Positions 36,101 through 50,400 of a stretch of DNA of 64,000 bases are shown here, piece by piece. This stretch comes from Cherax quadricarinatus (lineage: Eukaryota; Arthropoda; Malacostraca; Decapoda; Parastacidae). Where the stretch lies: positions 14,026,041-14,090,040 of the forward strand of contig NC_091355.1 of NCBI RefSeq assembly GCF_038502225.1, read 5' to 3'. Within the stretch, counting starts at the first letter, position 1. Each line of letters begins with the position of its first letter. Both the position numbers and the translations under genes were made by a program. The notes under the pieces were generated by a model. That model saw nothing but the letters and a program-made list of their open reading frames with translations. It had not been told where the DNA came from and made no database searches.

Positions 36101-38395
36101 GAGAATGCTGGGTGTTAGCCAGGGACTGTTCAGTCTCTTAGCTGTCATCTGTTTAGTTTTTTTAGGGCAGTGCTTGTTATAAAGGTATTGGGTCTTTTTT
36201 AGAAAATTATTAAAACATTCGTCAATATCTGTATAGATTTCTAGCTCAGTGTGCCAGTCAATGTTTACTGCTGTTGTGAAGTTATTAATGGCTGCCTCAT
36301 TGTGAAGTCTGAAGGTGACTTTAGTAGTGTCTTGGGGTATTTTACCAAGAGTTGTTATGAGGAAGGTAGGGTAGTGGTCTGTGGTATTATCTGTAATTAT
36401 GCCTGATTTTAAAGGGGATATGGTGTTGGTCCAGATGTGGTCTACAAGAAATTATAGTCATTTATATCAGGTATGGTGACGGTGATATTGGTAGCGAGTC
36501 TGCTCACGGCCCGTATATTTTTTGGAGTTTTTTCCTTGTTTTTATCGCTTTTTCTTGCATTATTCTTTCTAATATAATAACTGACTATTTGGCATTATAT
36601 AAGAGTAGGCGGAGGTTATACGTAGACTTAGAGACAACCAGGTACCAGATGGGAACGCTCGGCAGTGCTCCCGCTCCAGAGAGCCCGGAGAAATCACTTC
36701 ATTATTACGCTTATATATCAACTCTACGGCTTATTTGTCTATCAGAATTGATCTAATATAATATAATAAATACTATAAATAGCATACAAACATGTTATAT
36801 ACTCTAGACTGAATAAAATAGGCCATTACATGGCGAGAGATTATCGGGAATATTTCGATATTATTGAGCTACTCCTCTCCATGTCGTATTCTTTGGTCTT
36901 TGAGTAAGAGAAAACGGTATTTTGAAGAGGATAACTACACTAGAACATCAGTTTGCTAAGAAATACACCCAAACAAACGCGATTTTCGCGATTTTTTTTT
37001 TTTTTGAGACGGGGGCCGGCCGGCGTTCCCGGCCGATATCTCGCAAGTAACTTATTCACCTAAAGTCCATCATCATTCCTTTATTACTTAATTAAATGGA
37101 ATAATATTCACAGAAATTGTAGAATAATGATTTCTCTTATTTCCATCGTAGACTTTTTGGAAATATTCCAAATACTTTGGGAGTTATGTGAGAGTAAAGG
37201 GCAGATTTTTTTTTTGCAATATTCCAGAAACTAACAAACTTTATTTTTTTGTGAAATAACGATAAGTTATTTAGAGGAAATCTAACGATGCAAATTAGTA
37301 TTAGCATTGTTCTCTCGGCACCAAGTGTCCAAACAACCTTACGTAGCCCCATATAAGAATGACTTTGGGCACAAGGGCATTTTCAGTAAATCAGTCTTTT
37401 CTCAGTTGTTGTTTGAGGTATATTTTTGATAAATATTTTCAAGAAAGAGTGAAAACACTTTGTCTTGTGCACCAAAACTGGAGAAAATCGGACGGTAAAC
37501 AAAAGAGTTACGAATTTTGCCCGACGGCCCCCTTCCCAGCTAATTTATGGTTAGGTTTATTTTAATAATTAGCTTTCCTGATGACAATTTCCATTTTCTT
37601 TGTATTTACAGTATGTTGGTTGTTATATTACCATCTAATACAGTAACAGGCACCATTAAAAATGTACTTAAATGTTTTTAGAACCGGGTTAATAATACAT
37701 TGCTTTATAAATCAGGAAATAAAACTATTACATGAAGATATATATTACAGGTGGCTGTGCTGCGATACGAGGGAGCTGAAGGCTTCCCTGGCAGCCTCGA
37801 CCATGTCGACTACAATTCTACTGTCCGACAAGGCTTGGTTAGTCCCACCTTAACTTTAGTATTGTCACTATCTCAGATTCCATGAGGAACAATATGCTTA
37901 AAGAAATAACACTGAACGGGTTGTGTTTGTACCAATAGCAAATGAGTTCTAAAACTCTGTGGTATGTTTGCAGTAGTGTTATTACGATTTGGTGAGTAAA
38001 TATGCTCTTCCTTTATCTATATACTTCCTGCAGTTTGAAGGAAACTTTTTCAAACGATTTTCTGTGAAAGAAAATGCTGAATATTTTTATATGTTTAATA
38101 TATATTAAGTCTAAGTAATGTCTGTCGCCGGTACCACTTAAACTGTGTGTGTGTGTGTGTTTACCTGGAGTTTACCTGGAGAGAGTTTGGGGGTCAACGC
38201 CCCCGCGGCCCGGTCTGTGACCAGGCCTCCTGGTGGATCAGAGCCTGATCAACCAGGCTGTTACTGCTGGCTGCACGCAAACCAACGTACGAGCCACAGC
38301 CCGGCTGGTCAGGAACCGACTTTAGGTGCTTGTCCAGTGTCAGCTTGAAGACTGCCAGGGGTCTGTTGGTAATCCCCCTTATGTATGCTGGGAGG

Positions 38396-38434
<39 letters not shown>

Positions 38435-41400
38435 AATTCATGGCTGCGTAAACAACTCATTACGACTGTGACCAGATATAAACATGTGATTAGTTCATTT
38501 CCACTCTAACTTGTTCAATTATCAGAACTTTGCTGTCCAGTCCCTGGAGCCATTATGTACCTCTGTAATCTTTTGACTACCACCCACAGGATGGGTATGG
38601 TGTGACTACCACCCACAGGATGGGTATGGTGTGACTACCACCCACAGGATGGGTATGGTGTGACTACCACCCACAGGATGGGTATGGTGTGACTACCACC
38701 CACAGGATGGGTATGGTGTGACTACCACCCACAGGATGGGTATGGTGTGACTACCACCCACAGGATGGGTATGGTGTGACTACCACCCACAGGATGGGTA
38801 TGGTGTGACTACCACCCACAGGATGGGTATGGTGTGACTACCACCCACAGGATGGGTATGGTGTGACTACCACCCACAGGATGGGTATGGTGTGACTACC
38901 ACCCACAGGATGGGTATGGTGTGACTACCACCCACAGGATGGGTATGGTGTGACTACCACCCACAGGATGGGTATGGTGTGCATAATGAAGATATTAAAC
39001 TAACAGTACTACTCACGGCAAGACTAACGTTTTAACTAATGTACTGTTTGTCGAGACTCATACACAGTAAGACAAGAGAACAGTTTAGTAAACAAATGAA
39101 TGAAAAATAAAATAAGAAAATTTTTATTTGGCAACCGTTTTGGCCACTTTGGCCACTTTGGCCGGGGCCAAAATTGTTTTGGTCAGTTTCTTCGGATGAA
39201 ACAACGTCCAGTGGATGTTTAAATGAATGTACAATCTAATTTACCTCTAGTTTCATCCCCCCAAAATAAAGTTGATAATTTTTTTACAAAATATAATATT
39301 TGAACTTTGTAGCCGCCCGTAAATGTTAAAAAAAAAAAAAAACTGGGGCTAGTCAGATTATTTTTTCCTAAAATTGTAAAAACATTCATTGTTGAATGTT
39401 TACTGTGAAAATCGTTTCATTCATTTCTCATGTTGAGATCGTAGCATATAGCTCAATAACTTTCGATGAAACTGAGGAGAAACGAGAGTAGGCCTATAAC
39501 ATGGGACCCAATATATTTTTTTCGAGAGCGAATGATGCTATTTATCAATAAAAAGAAAGGAGTGTTGTTATACACTTCTTATTCAGTATAACTTCGCCAT
39601 AATCACATTTTCTATGATGGTGATCGATCAGAGAGAACGTAATATAATATCGCTGCAACTACCCTATACCACAGTGTCTACCTCGCCTCACTATTTATTT
39701 ATTTATTTATTTATTTATTTAGAAATTTTAGCATACATAAAAATACAGGTAAGAGCAGCATGCCAAAGCCACTTATCATGTTTCTTCTCGCATATGATTC
39801 TCTGTATTATGTTTATATGATATGTAGCGTGTTCTGTATATAATTTTGGATAACATCTCACAAATATTGTAAATATACGACATTTTATAGCTCCCGTAGC
39901 GGCATTTTTCCGACTTCATGACGTGTCCAGCCTCTTTCTCACCTTATTCCTTGTCCGGGATGAGCTCCTACTTTTTAAGGTTCATTTCAATAAATTTGCG
40001 ATAAAATAACGAAAAAAGCTGAAAAAAACTGCGGAAAATTCACAACGTCCGCGCGCGGGATATGTTACTTGTAGCGTGATTATAAGAAATATTGTATTGA
40101 CTATAATTCTTTGTACAAACTTTGTACAGACATGAGTCTTATACCAAAATCTTGAAAAATTGTTGAACTATTTTTCTGAATGCTTAACTCAATTGTCGAT
40201 TCTTTTTCGATATTTTTTTTTGCATCCCGCCCACGCACGCGGCCTAAGGCTCTCTTACCGCACTTCTCCACTATTCACACTTTCTTACAAGATGTAAACA
40301 AAAGCTTAGAGGTTTTCCAACATCTTTGAGGCGCTTATACTTTCTAGACTGGAAAATTTCGATACCTCAGTTCAAGCTGGCAGAACTGCTGACCTGCAGA
40401 ACATAATGAGAATCTTAGTCAGTGCAATAGTTGCTGGGTAAAACCGATATACAACAAGTACACGAATTTTCGACATTTGTTTTTAACATACATAAGTAAG
40501 TAAGTAAGTAAATTTATTCAGGTATACACAATACAGTTACATAGAATTATCATACATAGCAGCATGTGTAGAGAACCTAGGATAACCCAAAAAAGTCAGA
40601 CAGAGTGACTTATTTCCATTGGGGTCCTTTTACCTTATTATTATAATATAAAGGTTATAATATTTTCTTATTATTCTATAATGAAGAGAACATCTTATTA
40701 TCATACTAAAAAGACTACATAATTAATGGTCTGTTGACATCTGAAAAAAGAATGAGTCATTTTTCTGGTGGGCGTTTTTAATTAGTTGAACTTTGGGGGC
40801 CAATATTGGACTGTGTATTGTAAGCATCAACAGCCTGACTGACCATGCTTCACCCAAAAGTCCAGTCCTGGTGATTGTGAAACGATCGCCAGGCAGAGAT
40901 ATGGTAGACAGGGACCAGTCCTGCCTTCATAGCTCATGTGGTGACCAGGCATAGACATGGTAGACAGGGACTAGTCCTGCCTTCATAGCTCATGTGGTGA
41001 CCAGGCATAGACATGGTAGACAGGGACCAGTCCTGCCTTCATAGCTCTTGTGGTGACCAGGCATAGACATGGTAGACAGGGACTAGTCCTGCCTTCACAG
41101 CTCATGTGGTAACCAGGCAGAGACATGGTAGACAGGGACTAGTCCTGCCGTCACAGCTCATGTGGTGACCAGGCAGAGACATGGTAGACAGGGACTAGTC
41201 CTGCCTTCACAGCTCATGTGGTGACCAGGCAGAGACATGGTAGACAGGGACCAGTCCTGCCCTCATAGCTCATGTGGTGACCAGGCATAGACATGGTAGA
41301 CAGGGACCAGTCCTGCCTTCATAGCTCATGTGGTGACCAGGCATAGACATGGTAGACAGGGGCCAGTCCTGCCTTCATAGCTCATGTGGTGACCAGGCAG

Positions 41401-44400
41401 AGACATGGTAGACAGGGACTAGTCCTGCCTTCATAGCTCATGTGGTGACCAGGCATAGACATGGCAGACAGGAACCAGTCCTGCCTTCACAGCTCATGCG
41501 GTGACCAGGCAGAGACATGGTAGACAGGGACTAGTCCTGCCTTCATAGCTCATGCGGTGACCAGGCAGAAATATGGTAGACAGGGACCAGTCCTGCCTTC
41601 ATAGCTCATGTGGTGACCAGGCAGAGACATGGTAGACAGGGACTAGTCCTGCCTTCACAGCTCATGTGGTGACCAGGCAGAGACATGGTAGACAGGGACT
41701 AGTCCTGCCTTCATAGCTCATGTGGTGACCAGGCATAGACATGGTAGACAGGGACTAGTCCTGCCTTCATAGCTCATGTGGTGACCAGGCAGAGACATGG
41801 TAGACAGGGACTAGTCCTGCCTTCATAGCTCATATGGTGACCAGACAGAGACATGGTAGACAGGGACTAGTCCTGCCTTCATAGCTCATGTGGTGACCAG
41901 GCAGAGATATGGTAGACAGGGACTAGTCCTGCCTTCATAGCTCATGTGGTGACCAGGCATAGACATGGTAGACAGGGACCAGTCCTGCCTTCATAGCTCA
42001 TGTGGTGACCAGGCATAGACATGGTAGACAGGGGCCAGTCCTGCCTTCATAGCTCATGTGGTGATCAGGCAGAGACATGGTAGACAGGGACCAGTCCTGC
42101 CTTCATAGCTCATGTGGTGACCAGGCAGAGATATGGTAGACAGGGACTAGTCCTGCCTTCATAGCTCATGTGGTGACCAGGCAGAAATATGGTAGACAGG
42201 GACCAGTCCTGCCTTCATAGCTCATGTGGTGACCAGGCAGAGATATGGTAGACAGGGACTAGTCCTGCCTTCATAGTTCATGTGGTGACCAGGCAGAGAC
42301 ATGGTAGACAGGGACCAGTCCTGCCTTCATAGCTCATGCGGTGACCAGGCAGAAATATGGTAGACAGGGACCAGTCCTGCCTTCATAGTTCATGTGGTGA
42401 CCAGGCAGAAACATGGTAGACAGGGACCAGTCCTGCCTTCACAGCTCATGCGGTGACCAGGCAGAGACATGGTAGACAGGGACTAGTCCTACCTTCGTAG
42501 CTCATGTGGTGACCAGGCATAGACATGGTAGACAAGGACCAGTCCTGCCTTCATAGCTCATGTGGTGACCAGGCATAGACATGGTAGACAAGGACCAGTC
42601 CTGCCTTCATAGCTCATGTGGTGACCAGGCATAGACATGGTAGACAGGGAACAGTCCTGCCTTCATAGCTCATGTGGTGACCAGGCATAGACATGGTAGA
42701 CAGGGACTAGTCCTGCCATCATAGCTCATGTGGTGACCAGGCATAGACATGGTAGACAAGGACCAGTCCTGCCTTCATAGCTCATGTGGTGACCAGGCAG
42801 AGATATGGTAGACAGGGACTAGTCCTGCCTTCATAGCTCATGTGGTGACCAGGCATAGACATGGCAGACAGGAACCAGTAGACAGGGACTAGTCCTGCCT
42901 TCATAGCTCATGTGGTGACCAGGCATAGACATGGTAGACAGGGACCAGTCCTGCCTTCATAGCTCATGTGGTGACCAGGCAGAGACATGGTAGACAGGGA
43001 CCAGTCCTGCCTTCATAGCTCATGTGGTGACCAGGCAGAGATATGGTAGACAGGGACTAGTCCTGCCTTCATAGTTCATGTGGTGACCAGGCAGAAACAT
43101 GGTAGACAGGGACCAGTCCTGCCTTCATAGCTCATGTGGTGACCAGGCATAGACATGGTAGACAGGGACTAGTCCTACCTTCATAGCTCATGTGGTGACC
43201 AGGCATAGACATGGTAGACAGGGAACAGTCCTGCCTTCATAGTTCATGTGGTGACCAGGCAGAAACATGGTAGACAGGGAACAGTCCTGCCTTCACAGCT
43301 CATGCGGTGACCAGGCAGAGACATGGTAGACAGGGACTAGTCCTACCTTCATAGCTCATGTGGTGACCAGGCATAGACATGGTAGACAGGGAACAGTCCT
43401 GCCTTCATAGCTCATGTGGTGACCAGGCAGAGACATGGTAGACAAGGACCAGTCCTGCCTTCATAGCTCATGTGGTGCTTGATGTAGCGTTATCACACAT
43501 ATGTATAACAGCTTTATACAGCTTAAAAAATATTACAACACTGAAACAATTATATGTGAGCTCTATATTCAGTCTGTGTTGCTGTGAATTTTTTGTATTG
43601 CTATATAAGTTTTATATCCATAATATCCATAACAGTTAAATCATTATATTTCTTCCATATTGCAAGAGACTGAAAAATTCCTTAAATAAAGTATAAATCC
43701 ATATACAGCTGCTGGACGCAGGGGAGATATCCACAGCACATCTGTGTGCTGCAGATCTTGGCTGAAAATCACTACATCACGGAATAAATTTGCAATGTAA
43801 ATGAGTCCTCGAGCTTCGTGGGAGCTAAGACAACATCCCTCGCTGAGGAATGTAGACGACTTGTGGCATTTGAGCTAGATCTCATAATCTAAACTTGTTT
43901 TAAAGTAGTCCTTGACCCTCCACCTTAGCGAGCACTAGTACAGTTTACTCAGCATTCTTTTGCCCTGAAAAAATGTAAATTCATATTCCACATTATTTAA
44001 AGCCAAACTAGCTTCTAAAAGGCCAATGAATGATAAGAAATGCCATATCTTTCTTCACAGCTAATCCACAAATTGGAGATAAATCTTAATAATATTTCTG
44101 TCTGCCCTGAATCATTATCCAGTCACGGCATTATCAAGGCTTGCCTTGATAATGGTTTACAATGGATAGAAGCGTCATTGGTACGAATCAATAACCGGGT
44201 GTCCCATTACTGGCTGATTCTGAAGCCCCAACAAGGTGATTTTTCTCCTCAAATGATTACACTCAATTGTTAAAAACAGTTATGCACCTCGCAGGGTGCT
44301 CCATACCGTCAACTCACAGTTTCATATTTCACAGCTGTTTCATCATTTGTTTATGTTATCGAGTAACAACTGTTTTTTTTCCTCTAGGACATACTGTAAG

Positions 44401-47400
44401 TTCATATAATAAAGCTATTGGAAACTGCGACTTTCTTTACGAGAATTCTTTTCTGTTTACACCTGACCCCCAACTCTGTCCCATTTTCCCCCCGTAGCAA
44501 CTGAACAAGTTGAATGCTGCTCCTGGAGATGGAACCTTCCTGACAGCTGCCGAGATTAAATCTTTGGAAATGGGCGAGGACATTTCTCACACACCTGACT
44601 ACAAGTTCTGGCTTGACTTTGATTTTTATGGCAAGAATAATGACCTCTTCCACCATGAACAATACTATCCTTTCCTTGGAGGTTAGATCTTTCTTATATT
44701 TTGTTTTGATTTTCAGTTACAGGTTAGAAAATAGTACTATTCTTTAAGTAATTTAAATACTTAAGTATATATATTGTCTTGTCCCTCTACTTACTATAAT
44801 TTTTAGCTAAACTTTATAATTATGTTACATTTTCAGGGAATTCTTGATGCTACTTATTTTAAAAGTATAAATATGTTTTTTATAAAAGTTTCTAATCCAC
44901 TGTTAATTAGGATTCATTAACTAAACCTAATTCAGTGTTAATTTTTCTAGAATATCTCTATTATTAATAAAATTATATTATTTTAATTACTTCACATATT
45001 TTTTATAACCTTTCTGAAGCAGTAATAAATGCTCACTGAAACTGCTGAGGTCATTTCACTCCAGGTCTTTGAGGAATAGAATTGTATCCCATATATCTTA
45101 AGGATATCTGAAGTTATTCATTTATTTCAGAACTAAATCAACATTTGTTCAGTTTCTTGATGATTTATAAAGTATCCAATTTCAAGACTTGTTTGATAAG
45201 CACTTCTTATATCTACGAGTTTTACTTATGAACTCTATAAGACAATGACCATTTAAGGTGTGAGGGCATGTTCTTTTTTTTTCTTTTTATCACAGATACT
45301 ATAAGATGGCCCTTACTTTTTTATATAAAAACAGACACTTGTTATTTACACTTGGTTTCAGTAAGAAACTAGAATATTCATCTGTTAGATTTTTTTTTCA
45401 TTTTAATCAAGATTGTAAAAAGCTCTTGTGCATCAACAGTCAGGACCCCAGTTCGGTTGTTCGTGCCGCAGATAAACCAGATCAGCTTAAAACTGCCGAA
45501 TGCTCCGCCTTTGTCACAGCCAAGAGATGTTGACTACACCACCTTTTGCAATGCCACTTCTAGAAGAAATTGCCACAGTGAATTCTGCCACTGCCCGCAT
45601 GTCCTTAGTGTTAGGAAGGACAGTTTAATTGAGCTGATCTTAGTGGATGAAGGTGAGTGATGTGGTAAGGAAAGGTAACTGCTAAGCTGAATAGTCTCTC
45701 ACTAATATTTATGTTTTACCATTAAACTGAAGGTTACCTGGAGATTACCTGGAGGTTATTCCGGGGATCAACGCCCCCGCAGCCCGGTCCATGACCAGGC
45801 CTCCAGATGGATCAGGGCCTGATCAACTAGGCTGTTACTGCTGGCCGCACGCAGTCCAACGTACGAGCCACAACCCGGCTGATCCGGCACTGACTTTAGT
45901 TATCTGTCCAGCTCTCTCTTGAAGGCAGCCAGGGGTTTATTGGTAATTCCCCTAATGCTTGATGGGAGGCTGTTGAACAGTCTTGGGCCCCGGACACTTA
46001 TGGTGTTTTCCCTTAGTGTATCAATGGCGCCCCTACTTTTTATTGGGGGCATTTTGCATCGCCTGCCCAGTCTTTTACGTTCGTAGGGAGTGATTTCTGT
46101 GTGCAGATTTGGGACCATTCCTTCCAAGATTTTTCAAGTGTAGATTATGATATATCTCTCCCTCCTGCGTTCCAACGAGTACAACTCAAGTGCTTCCAAG
46201 TGTTCCCAGTAGTTAAGGTGCTTGACAGAACTTATACGTGCAGTAAAGGATCTCTGTACACTCTCTAGATCTGCGATTTCACCTGCTTTGAATGGAGATG
46301 TTAATGTACAGCAGTATTCCAGCCTAGAGAGAACAAGTGATTTGAAAAGGATCATCATTGGCTTGGCATCTCTCGTTTTGAACGTTCTCGTTATCCATCC
46401 TATCATTTTCTTTGCACGTGCGATTGTGACACTGTTGTGATCCTTGAAAGTGAGATCCTCAGACATTACTACTCCCAGGTCCCTTACATTATTTTTCCGC
46501 TCTATTGTATGGCCGGAGTCAGTAGTATACTCTGTTCTACTTATTATCTCCTCCAGTTTTCCATAACGGAGTAGTTGGAATTTGTCCTCATTGAACATCA
46601 TATTGTTTACCGTTGCCCACTGGAAAACTTTGTTAATATCTTCTTGGAGGTTAACCGCGTCCTCAGCAGATGACAGCCTCATGCAGATCCTAGTATCATC
46701 CGCAAAGCATGATACGGTGCTGTGGTGTATATCTCTGTCTATGTCTGATATGAGGATAAGGAATAAGATGGGGGCGAGTACTGTGCCTTGTGGAACAGAG
46801 CTCTTCACTATGGCAGCCTCCATAGGTTTGTGAATAGAACTTCAAAGCGAGTTTTGCTTGTTATGGTCATTAGCTTTTCCATGCAAATCAAGGGTGATGG
46901 AGCAAATACTGTACACTTTCGTAGTCTATGAGGAATATCCCACGAAGCGACTGCGAATAAACAAAAACTCGTTGGTATGGTTCACGTCAGGCCACTGACA
47001 CTACCGGAGCTGTGGATCCAGCCAGTAACCCAACTACACAATCAAAGCATCATGTTCTTAAAACCAACCTAAACACGCTGACCTGTGTGACAGCCATGAA
47101 TGGATGCAGACATGGGAGCACATATGACACTTCATATAGTGTTGTTGGTATATAATATTTATCAACGATGGCAAAGTCATTATAATATCTTTCAGTTAGA
47201 AGCGTTATACTAAACCTTGTTTATATGGTGCTCTTAGTGAGCCACAACATAAACATTATTCATTCTTGTACTAATTGTTCATATTATTATGTCTAATATG
47301 TTTTAAGTAACGAATAACAACGATACTTCTCCTATTAACCTTAGTAACATTAGTATTACATCTGATTTCCATGCTGATTCTTCGCAAAATTTAGTACATA

Positions 47401-50400
47401 AAATGAGTGGTAAGTTAATGTTGCTTCAAATACCAAAACACCTTAATGCCAAAAGAAATATAATATGCAGACAATGATGCACAATACTGTGGCGGCGAGG
47501 GTGTAAACAGTAACAACTCTTGTATATACAGTGTAAATATGCATTCTCTATGACTGCTATCACACATGATGTCTGTACTGCACGTGGTAGAGGTCGGCAA
47601 TCACAGTCATTAAGCAATATATATTTCAAATTAAAATTTAAGTTAATTCCGGAGCAACTCACACCCCCCTGTGTATTTCAGATGTTCAGTTTCCACTGAT
47701 ATGCGAATTGGTCATCTAACAGGTATTTATTACAGCGTCTTCGCTGGTCAGAGATATGAAATCAAGTCTCACGTTGGTAGCCAATCTCTGGGAGAGGACG
47801 TCTCAGTTAGTGCGACAGTACTGTCTTGGACTAGAAGTCTGATAACCCAGCTGTGAATATAAAGGAACACAGTTGCAAGTGGATAATTTTGATCGCATAT
47901 CTGTATAGAAAATAGTTGGAGATTCAGGCCTTTTTCTTGACATTAAGATAACTTATTGAAGCGAGAGTTATGGGAGAATGTGTAAGCTAAACCCGTGATA
48001 TTAATATGCTGGGGTACGTAAGTACTAAGAGAGAAAGTTCACTGTGTTAATATGAAGAAATATTGTTAATGTAAAAGAAAAAGCCTTTGGGAGGGAATTT
48101 AAAAGACTAATGCTATGACGATCCTCGGGGCGTGCAGGCTGTAAGAAATAACCAGATTGATCACTCGGTCCCAGAGAAGCGTGGCGTCAAGTCGGGTTAC
48201 TTGAGTATATTGTTTTTATAACTAGACTCAGGAGGACAGGCGTTCAAGCTACAGTATGGAATGATTTTGCTATTAAGTACAGAATACGACTATTAGTTTT
48301 CCTTTTCTGATTTTTGAATCACAGAAAGACTAAATAATATGCACAAGTTTTCTCTTTTCAGTGAGATAAAAAAAAATATTTGGTCTTGCCAGGTGTGGTG
48401 TACTGGGCTAATCACCCCTTCCACCTGCATGGTCATGCCTTCCAGGTTCTGGCTATGGGTCGTCTGGGAGAGAACACTACACTGAGAAAGGTACGTTATA
48501 TTAGTTTATACAATGTATTTTGTGCACATGTAAGGTTAAACTTTTTTCAGATCTCCGTTAAATACATATTCCTTAGCATTAGTTTCATTGCCTTTACTGG
48601 ATGGTAATCTGGACAGAAACATTGACAATTACTGATATAAACCAAAGATGAGGCAGTGTAAGGGAGGGTAAACTTCTGATGCACAGACTAACACACTAAC
48701 TACCCTTTTAGAATTATTCAGGATCTGAGTTGCAGATAAATTTCTCCAGGTCTAATTATGCAGTATCATAGTGAAACAAAATTCGTATAAATTTTTAAAT
48801 AAACAATGGCTTGATGAGGGAACAGAATAATATAATTTATATTTCTATAAAGTTTGCAATTGATACAAGATTAACATAATTAGAATACTATTTATAAAGC
48901 CCCTGGTAATGTAGAACACTTAGCACAATCTTAAAATTATCTTATAATTACTGAACAATTATTCGTTCAGATTAATTTGCTAGAATGTTATAGTTCAAAT
49001 CTTCAGATATTGTATTCAACACTTTGATTTATGATATATAACTGTGGGACTTTTTTTTTTTTAAATTGGTATAATAATTGCAATAATAAATACTGAAGTA
49101 GAACATATTTTTGCTTATCACATATTTCGGAATATATTGATGATACTAAGAACAACATTATGGCTACATAAAGCTTTTTTTGCAATGTATTTTGCAGTGA
49201 TATTCTTCTGAGAATAATGCATGGCTGGTGGTGGGGTGTCCAGATTAAATACATTTAAAAATTATTAAAATCAGGCTCTTTCCAATTTGGACAAAACACC
49301 AAAAATCGAGTTACCAAAATAATATGTCTCTGTAAGCGATAAGAAAAGGCTTAAACCTAGTGGAAGATGGCCGACTCACAATTTACAAAGGTAATGAACT
49401 CTGTAAGCGATAAGAAAAGGCTTAAACCTAGTGGAAGATGGCCGACTAAGAATGAAACTTAATTTTCCGAAGATAGATAATTTCTGTACAGTGGGATTCT
49501 AATTATTCATAAAATTCAGACGGAACCCCAGCTCAACTTTTACCAAAAGGAAAGATTCTAGCTGTGGCCGGTCATGGATAATGAGAATCAATGACAGAAA
49601 ACAAGGGAGAAAGAGGGAGAGTGAAGAGTAACGCCTAGTTTATCTTCATTCAGTTTGCCTCTTCCTGCCTTGTTTTCTGTCATTGATTCTCATTTTCTAC
49701 GAGCGACCACTGCTAAACTCCTGTCAAAATAAAAAATAAGATTTTATTTGGATTTTTAACCCCCTGAGGGTTAGCCACCCAGGATAACTCAAGAAAAGTC
49801 AGTGCGTCATCGAGGGACTGTCTGTCTTATTTCCATTGGAGTCCTCAGTCTTGTTCCCCAGGATGCCACCCACACCAGTCGACTAACACCCAGGTACCTA
49901 CTTGTTTGCTAGGTGAAAGGGGAGAGTAGGTGTAAGGAAATACGCACTGGGATCGAACCACGGACACAGTGTGAGGCCTCGGAGAGCGTTGCCTACCAGG
50001 CTACAAGACACCAGGAGGGCTATACATCATAGTTTCCTGTAATCTTTCTGGTATTGATTAAAATACCCTTGATTAGCGGGGTACAAGTGAACAGTAGCCT
50101 TGATTTCCCTGGTGTAGTAAGTCATATTCAGGCGCTGAGTACATAATGTACGAATATTTTTTTATAATGCTCTTGAGGGCATATAAATAAGTAAGTAAAT
50201 TTAGGTACAGATACACGTAAGTGCAGTAATCATGCATAGTGTAAATTACTTAGGATAACCCTAAAAAAGTCAAAGTGACTTGGATGCTTTATGGTCAAAA
50301 AAGTACGTTATATAAATTTAATGTAGGATAATCTAATGAAGTCAAATAATGCGACTTCATCCACTGATGTCTCTATTAATTTGCAGTAACAGTATTTACA

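Noticed and set aside
43708..43765. Candidate small exon (reads LLDAGEIS then LCAADLG)
   Set aside because: Superficially like the domain-3 linker, but there is no donor in a compatible phase and it is not needed for a complete protein.
44040..44273. Possible extra laccase exon after TTCTTCACAG
   Set aside because: The encoded peptide has no laccase similarity, and exons 9 and 10 already join colinearly with the family (RQGL followed by QLNKLN).
47671..47856. Open frame after TTTCAG between exons 11 and 12
   Set aside because: No family similarity. Exon 11 ends VDE and exon 12 begins [11 protein letters not shown], which is continuous in laccases.
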